Assembly: GCA_030141605.1 (NCBI GenBank)
Contig: JAQGDQ010000120.1
Span: 434,001-498,000 of the forward strand
Source of the DNA: Tubiluchus corallicola
Taxonomy: Eukaryota > Priapulida > Priapulimorpha > Priapulimorphida > Tubiluchidae
DNA length: 64,000 bases
Direction of reading: 5' to 3'
Below the pieces are notes generated by a model that searched no databases, had not been told where the DNA came from, and was given only the letters and a program-made list of their open reading frames with translations. Made by a program: the position numbers and the translations under genes. This document shows, piece by piece, positions 53,969-64,000 of the stretch (within the stretch, counting starts at the first letter, position 1; the number at the start of each line of letters is the position of its first letter).

Positions 53969-56900
53969 GTGACTTTGTGGTGAAATGGCTCATTTAATTT
54001 GATTAAAGCTTATTTGATATTAATGCGCAGACATTATGGAAAATGATTCCCATTTAATCTACGTAGTGTTGGTGTTGTTTATAATGTGTGTGTGTGTGTG
54101 CGTGTCGCTGCGCATGCAGAATTCAAACATAAAAATCTTCCCCGTTTTTAATGCGCGTGTTCATCGACACCGTCTGTGATATATTGCGGCTGAATCTCCA
54201 CGCGCCATCGTGGGCTTCTCTTCCCTTTGACATTTCCTCGTCACGATGGCTTCGCCAACGCCGCGTGTGGGAAGAAGCCGACACGGTGCACATCTCTCCA
54301 GTTGCTATGGTTACCAGGCTGTGTTGTCGCGCTTGTAGCTGCATCATTGTCTGGTGATCAAAGGAAGGGCAGAGAGTACGAATTTAATTTCGAACAGAAT
54401 CGGATGATATTTTGAAAAAGGTTTGGCCTATTCCTGTAGGTGTTTGTAGAGGCGACAGTGTGCGCGGGCTGTTGCCGAGTGTCCATTTATCCACTGCCAT
54501 TATATCAATGGTATTGCAATATGCCACTAAGGTTAATGCGCGTCCTACTGTACCATCTCAGTTGTTGGTTTGCTCAGAAGCAATACTCTCAGGTACTCAT
54601 AAATGTCTTCATAATTGATCATTTACTGTAAATTTATATTTCACATCTGTTGTGTATGCTTCAGAACAGTTACATATATTACCGTTGCCTTTCTACTAGC
54701 AAGCCTGTAGAAGACGTTACATAAAAGATCTTGATAAAGTTTGTTCCTTGCAGTCGGTAGAAGATATTACTAGGACCCCATTAAAGAGCGATGTACTCTT
54801 TGGAAGTAGTATTCAGTAAATTGTTCAATGTTCACCAAAAGTTGTCATTTTGGTGATGAGAAAAAATCCCAGCTATACTATGCCTGTATACGTGCGTGTT
54901 CCATCCTTCAGTTTGACTCAAGGTCGTCAGTCTGTCATCGTTAGGTCAAAGATTCAGAGTTAGCGCCAAAATTTCGAAATCCTATTAGCAGTAAACATCC
55001 GATATTCAATTTTGTTTGAATTAGATATGGTTGAGAATCAATACTTACTGATCTTCTCTCAGAAACACAAGCTAGTCATTGCGAAATGTTGCCGGTCGTA
55101 AAGCTTTAAATTAATTGTTTGTTTTCAGCCGTAAAGTCTGAATTTCTGTCTGAGCGATATTACCACTAGCATTCCATTTTTAAAATTAGATAAACCGCAA
55201 ACGTAATTCCAAAAATGGACGTTCTGGCGCGGTTTACTGCCGGAAAAGTAAGTGCTGCTTCTGATAAACATGGCGTCGACGGTAATTTCAGCATTTTCAG
55301 TTTGTGTGTATACAAGTTTTACTGGAGTCACTGTCTTAGACAGAGCTTGGACGGAGCCAGTATGTAGCACACGATGCACAACATTGCTGGGAAGCCATGA
55401 CGTTGACGTCATCGACTATGTCTGGGTCAGATGATGTTGACTAAACCCGGGTCACTTAATGGCTTAACAAGCAGTCGCCGACTGACTGCCTGAAATCTCT
55501 GTGAAAATAAACTAGTGAAATGTTTCACGGAGTACTGGAGACATGATGCCAGTTTATTTATTCTCGCGCGGCGCTGACTTTGATGTATTGTACCCGTATT
55601 ACAGTAATTGGACTAGCTTATTGGCAATTATCATAACTCGTGCACAAGCCGAAATGGATCCTATTAGCACGCGGTGGGACATTCATTCGCTCAATTTGCC
55701 ATTTGATTTAGAGGGCAGTCAGGTCACCAATGGAACTAAATATAAATCGGTTTAGGAAAATGAAATTCTCAACATATTTACATAACTGGCCCTACAAACA
55801 TATCAGCAGGTTCTATTTCATAACCCTATTTTTGCCACGCTTTTCTCATAAAGCTTTATCTTAAAACTCGTTCACTGCTATTTATAATAATAAAACATGT
55901 GGCTTAAAAGCAGTTGGTAATCGGTTAACTCGCAGAGTCGATTGACCTATGAACCATGATCGACTGTGGTCTGTGAACTACCATCTATAATTTAACCCTA
56001 CTTAACACTTGAAAGAGAACTTTTTTCTGGGTATGCGCAAGCTTAGTGACCGCCATTAAGTGTTTCTTGGCAAGCATTTCTTTTGAATCTTAGGCACCCT
56101 GCAATAAGGAGATGTCTCGCCTTTACACTTTCTGTGATTTGTCACAATCTCTTGTTCTTATTCATCACTCATTCTTGTCATTCTTGACATTCATTTTCTC
56201 GCTGTTCCACAGAATTCGGCCGCAGATCAACAGTAGCTAATTGTAAGGGCATGACTGCTGTAAAAGCATTGTGGTTTATGACGTCGGTGTATACAATTCC
56301 CGCGACATTTGCCTGTAAGTAAACTTAAGTAGATTGCGCTTGATAAAATTAATAATACATGGTTATGTCACTAAACTATGTCGTATGACATATTGTGCGA
56401 AAATTGCATTAATCTTGCATATGTGGTAATTTGTAGTCATTCGATTCTCGGGCCAGATTAATGATTGAGAATAGCGGGGAGTCGCAGCCAACAGATGTCT
56501 GCCGAGACTGAGGCTGAACAGTTTAAACATGTATGCAATCATGTAAATTAATTTTGTGTGAGAGAATGACACAGCGGTCTGATAAAGCTTTATAAAAGGA
56601 TAAAAGAACGCAGTGCTTTTGCATTTTATATTTGTTAGTCGGCAGGCATTTTCTCCAGCACCTATACATCCGTGTGTGCAGAACGTTACATTAAAAACTG
56701 GGACTTGACGCTCTAGTTGAACTCACACTAGTTGAGCGACACAATGGCTCAGTGTTGCTGTTTAACCATTCTTTCGTAATTTCTGCATGGATAATAACTT
56801 TTTTCTGCTTACGATGCCGTGACGTGAAATTGCATTATTGAATAATTGCACATGCTGTAAAGCAGTCGAGTTTCCGCAATTGTAGCATAAACTGACCAGA

Positions 56901-59900
56901 CAAAGTGATGCCCCAGCGTACCATTGTGCTCCATTTTGAATTCGGAATGTCCTTGGGTCGTGTCCGCGTATTGTCGAGGACGCTGGGGACATCTACACAA
57001 TTATAGTTGGATAATAGTCTGCTAATACGTGACTGTGTGCTTCAGTTTTTTTGGTGTCCCCAACCGTTCCAATTCTATAGCCATTCCGAGGTGTTTCGTT
57101 ATCACGAGCGCTGACTAATTGCTTGTTAAGTTGAATGTATAGTTTTAGTGTCGCATACATACAGTACTTCCTGTCGTATTCATGCCTGTAATGTTGGTGT
57201 TTCCATGCTTTAAGCGAAACAATAAATTCTTTTCGTTTGGCCAATACATTCCCATTGCCCAACATGTCGCCATGTGAACTGAACAGCGCATGTTGGTGTT
57301 ACATAAACCAGACTTATTTTCAACGCTCACTTCGTCTGATCTTCTTTCAACAAAACAGAAATTCTAACTTGAGATGTCTATGTAGGACTGACAATGTTTT
57401 TCAGATTGTTATATAACCTTATCGTGTAGGCAAGCTCCATAACCTAAAAGGCGAGTGTCACAACTCACAAGATGCAGGGCGTCTCGCCGGGCAGATTGTT
57501 TCTATACTGCGCGCCCTCCGTCGAAGCCATGCCGTCTAATCAGTGTTTGTGTTGTGGCTAATGTGTTGGCTTCCACGCGCCCTCAAAACTTGTCCAAAGT
57601 CTGCTTGGTATTTGCTTTGTAATGCGCCCGCGATCACACATGTTGATTGGGTGAGTAAAAACCCAGCGCTCCTCCTCTCCACTGACTTTAATATTTCACC
57701 GCGGTCCCTTTGATCTCCTAAATAAGTTGTTTTAACAGTGAACTGTATAGGTGTGTACCACGTTGTTCATAGACCCGGTTAGATTGCTGTAATAAATAAT
57801 TCTCGGCAGCTGAGTATTTTCGGTTCTCTTTAGTTCGCTTTGATTAGTAAAGGCTTGGTGATAAATTTCAAATTTTATAAACAACTCGTTTGTTCGATGC
57901 TGGGCGTTTTCTGTTTTCTAATCTTTTTTGTTCTAAACAGAACACGTATGACGATGGTGGCAATCACAGTGTTGATGGTGATAATTATATGTTTTAAATA
58001 CTATTGAGTAAAGCATGTAATTATTATTACTTCTTTAGATTATGGTGACAACAAAAACGACAGTTCAGCGTCAACCAACAATTAACAAGAAGTTAAGAAT
58101 AGGAGCAACCGCTCAACAATGTCGCGCATTATTATTATGCGAAGAATGCTGATATCGTCATGCTGAGAAGAGATAAACCAAAAAACAATATCATAGAAAA
58201 AGAAATTAGAATTAGCGTCACGTTGTTTCTGTTCAGTAATGTTTTCTAGAATTAACTAGTCCAAACTTACATACACTAACTTCCAAGCATTTGCACGTAA
58301 GGCCATACACAATCACTCCGCATTTAACTAATGACTGGCAGCATCCAAGGTTAATTCAACTTAACTAACTCCCTTTATTAGGTTGCGCTCTTCCTTTAAA
58401 ATTGTTATGGTTTTCAGACATGTCTGAGACCGTATATATATATATATATATAATCTAATAGGATTTCTCACTCATCCTTGATCCGTCATTATCATTAATA
58501 AAGCAACCGGAAGACTAACAACAGCAAGGCTTCATAACAGTAATTGTCTTTGACATCAAACGTTGATGGTATATGATTCTTCACTTTGCCCTATTATGGC
58601 ACTATACGTCTCTAGGGATTTATTTACTGCGCCGTTCACAGTACAAAAAGTGGATTAGCGCTTGTTTAAATAAACTTTTGATGTCCTTTACTGGCAGGAT
58701 TAGAATCATGTGCTAGCCGGCACCATCCTTGCAGCGAAATTGTCTAAATTAACATCTGAAATCCACAGTATTATAAGTGGAATAACGGAATAACGTTGAA
58801 CTTAAAACTGTTGATTAAACAACTAAGAAAAATGTAAATTCTGCTTTGAGGTACGTAGTCCAGAAAAAAGCTGTAAATTCATTGTGCAATCTTCAATTTT
58901 ATATTTCCCTCGTCAAACAACTAAATAGCAAAAGATTTCCACAGCAAGTTCCCAACAGCCTGTCTGTCCGTGCCGTCCTAAATAATTATTATAAAATTCG
59001 CTTTATTTTTTGAAGCTTCATTAACATTAATCTAAAACTATAGGTAGCTCATTGTAGACTGAACAGTTCCATGGAATTTTTTTGGTTCTGCAACAGTCAG
59101 TTAATTTCTTTGTATATATGTAGAAGGCGCCTTTGTTTTGAAGTTGTGTTTTCAGGAACTACTGCGTAGCTTCCCAGCCTGACAGCAGTCACTAATTCGA
59201 GACATTTGAAGTGCATGTTCTGCCATGTAAAAGCGACTCGTGTAGGTGGTTCATTATAGGACTACTAGAAATGGGAGGCCATATCATAATTGCTATTTAG
59301 GCATCTCTGTATCGCTATATAAATATATATGGAAGACAGGTGATGATGTTATACAGAGTTACAGACTGTAGAAGACTGTTGGCTGCAGGCGTTATTTCTA
59401 AATTGCCTATTATACGCTTTAGTCTACATGTAATTAACTATGATCATTTATTTTGAATAGATGTTCCCTAATGTTACATTGTAAACACCAGTATATCTAT
59501 TTTACTTGTACAGAATACACGTTAATAATTAAGTTAGTTGCTGTAGAAGGATAGCCTAGTATAGTGACTTCTTCTATGCCTAACGTTAATCAATATACTC
59601 TGATTGGGCTTGAAAATTAGAACGCTTTATTGCGGCTGCATACCCAGTTCGGTAAGTGATGCATCTTTTTGGTCACTGCAGGCAATTCTAAACTTTTTGA
59701 AAACTAGATTCATTATTTTTGAATTTTGATAAATGGCTTGTATGCGAAAGGCGTACGTAAGCAGCTTGTCTCTTTACGTCTCTCTAATTGCGAGAGATGC
59801 GAGAGAAGCCTCTAATTTTTAGATTAGCTGTACACAAATGTAGATTTTTATACTGTCTATTTTTTACTTTTTGTGTCGTGGGGGGTTATTTACTTATTTT

Positions 59901-61694
59901 TGTGTGTGAATGCTGAAAATTAAAGCAGAAAGTTTATTCACTGCTCATTGATAGATGAGAGAAATTATTCTGATTTATTCAGCAAACAATGCCATTTTTA
60001 ATACCATCATTGAATATATGTACTTAAGGATAAATCTTAGTTATTGCTGTCACCTCAAGCAGAAGTTTTTCCACGTACCAAACGTGTGCAGGTAAAGGTA
60101 AAATCAGTCCTCGTAGTATTGGAAACATGCCATCTACACATGCGTGGACGATCGTGTAATCATTTGGCGGGGGATTCCCTCAGGTCGTTTCCAGACACAA
60201 TCCGACATGTGTCGAATTATCATAATGCATTTTACTTGAACCAGTGGAAAGATTTTTTTATATACTTAAAAATATGTATCGTGCAATTAGCAGTTTTTTT
60301 GCTTAGCTGCATATTCAGTGAAGTAGTAAGGACTTCCTCTCAAGACATTGTAAATGTTCTACATATGCTGATTGTGCAAGTCAGTCTCAGCATATTTAAG
60401 GGATGTGGCAGGTAAAGTCATAACAGTACCATGTACCCGCTAGTTGACCTGTCAGTTTATACGAAGTTGTTGTCTTTGAATTAGGGGTCATCTACAATTT
60501 TATGAATGGCATGCTTTAGTGCCTTTTTAGTGCCCCAAGTGCTTTTCTGTGTAATAATATTCGCTTACTTAGAGCTTTTGACTTTTCATTGAACCCCGCA
60601 TTTACGGGGGCTACACTGAGTCTACGGAATGATTTGCGTGACAAAAGTGCGTGCGTGAGTGAGCGAGCGTGTAGTCTGGTTACGCATTGAGTCGTAACAG
60701 TAGATTTCATTCATGACTTCCGCTTTGCGTAAATATGAATGGGTATTGTGCGCTCGGAGTCACTGGTTGTATCCGTGAGAAACTTACTTACATTAAGTGT
60801 TTTGTTGTAAAAAAATAAGGCATTCAAATTATGATATTCGGTATTGTGTAAATTGCTTAACACTGTTGATGTATCATTATGTCTCGTTTGTGACACTGCC
60901 ACTATATAGAAAAAATAAATACTTTTTACATTGCTCTAATAAACGTGAGATTTTTAATGGCCGCTTATTTATAAGTACGTGTAATTGTAAATTATAACAC
61001 TTGTGATCGAAACTTAAACTATTTATGCTTAAGTAAAATAAGGAATACATCCACATCATCATAGCTCAATGCCAAACTTTGGCGTCTTTATGTGCTTTAT
61101 TTTGTTTATGATGTTTGCTTAGTAAATTAAACTGATTTTTACGCGAATCAGTTCTTTTATTAAAATACATTTGCTTGAATATTGTTGAATGTTTTATTTA
61201 AAACCGAACTGATTTTTTTCTGTAATCCAAAAACATTGTGCCTTGTTCTTCCTGTGTAGACCTGTAAATTACTCAGCATGATTTAATGACTTGGTAAGCG
61301 TACTCGATACGCTCTTGCGCTGTAAAATAGTGCAATTTGCTGTCTGTTTCGAGTGTATCGACTTCTCTCGGGTTTATGCTGCTTGCAAATGCGTGTTTGT
61401 ATTGTACGGCGATTTCTAGCAGCAGCTTGCAGCGGGAGGCGATCCGCTGTCTGGTTCGCTCAACTGCGCCACATGCTGCCTTACGTGGGAATGAACTGGT
61501 GCTGACCTCTTTTGGCAGTCATAACAAGCTTTGATCTTGCCGTCTAGTAGCTAACACTTGCACATGTTGCGATATTAGGAAGTGAAAAATTGTAATATTT
61601 CTTTCTGATGCCCAGGTGATATTTCTTTATATTATGATAAATCGGTAATTTTTTTGTGCTAAGTAGAGTTATTTACATCTGTTATTTTTTTTAG

Positions 61695-63968
<2,274 letters not shown>

Positions 63969-64000
63969 TTTGATCAGATGATGAAGATTGTAGAAGTGTT
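63969..64000 (+). CDS. DYRK1: DYRK1 exon, cut by the window edge
   Basis: After the acceptor AATTGCAG at 63961-63968 the frame (phase 0) reads FDQMMKIVEV plus two bases, residues 308-317. This is the start of the exon that in DYRK1A carries VDQMNKIVEVLG, leading toward the CMGC insert and the rest of the C-lobe. Phe308 and Met312 differ from the vertebrate Val and Asn. The remaining kinase C-lobe and C-terminal tail lie right of the window. Confidence 0.93.

Noticed and set aside
60044-60415. 123-codon plus-strand frame
   Set aside because: Starts without ATG at a non-conserved position, has low-complexity hydrophobic text at its end, and no recognisable domain; treated as intronic chance.
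60516-60710. 64-codon minus-strand frame rich in Arg, Lys and Ser
   Set aside because: No family recognised and no promoter or splice signals; lies in the DYRK1 intron.

Overview
This is a stretch of animal (metazoan) nuclear genome: strongly A+T-rich, with very few coding bases, GT-AG introns of up to about 9 kb, simple-sequence tracts, a tRNA-derived SINE, decayed DNA transposons and a broken LINE. The only gene I can name is a DYRK1-family protein kinase (vertebrate DYRK1A, Drosophila minibrain). Several of its residues (Asn-His-Asp-Tyr before the kinase domain, Val-Lys-Leu-Lys-Arg after the third exon, Phe-Glu-Leu-Leu at the hinge) are as I remember them from arthropod minibrain. A protostome, possibly an arthropod, fits, but this is inference.

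Layout. Positions 1-2210 hold the last two exons and the poly(A) signal of a plus-strand gene that enters from the left; I do not recognise its product. Positions 2211-43257 have no securely identified coding exon. They hold a terminal-inverted-repeat transposon (2677-3462), two short DNA-transposon relics (about 5655-5855 and 12531-12835), a pair of diverged dispersed repeats (13578-13875 and 19388-20046), a degenerate repeat block (17255-18165), a SINE (18870-19119), a PIF/Harbinger-like MITE (30459-30588), a widely dispersed conserved repeat (32883-32985), a large AT/TATG palindrome (34980-35126) and a 75-bp tandem duplication (37381-37530). CpG- and YY1-motif-bearing stretches near 6212, 24400-24910 and 42157 are possible promoters.

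From 43258 to the right edge runs the DYRK1 gene on the plus strand. Six exons are visible: 43258-43481, 52436-52621, 61695-61842, 62452-62738, 63112-63258 and 63969 onward. They join in frame and encode the N-terminal regulatory segment, the basic NLS-like stretch, the DYRK homology box, and the kinase domain from the glycine loop past the activation loop. The catalytic residues are all intact, so this looks like a working gene cut by the window edge. Its two large introns carry the LINE fragment (50160-51260) and two strong hairpins (51305-51377 and 53101-53165).

The most useful lead is at the 5' end. The reading frame of the first recognised DYRK1 exon stays open to its splice acceptor and resembles the vertebrate DYRK1A N terminus, so the true start codon probably lies in an exon further upstream. 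One phase-compatible candidate is at 25599-25728. I found no new biological system; the rest is repeat structure and regulatory candidates.
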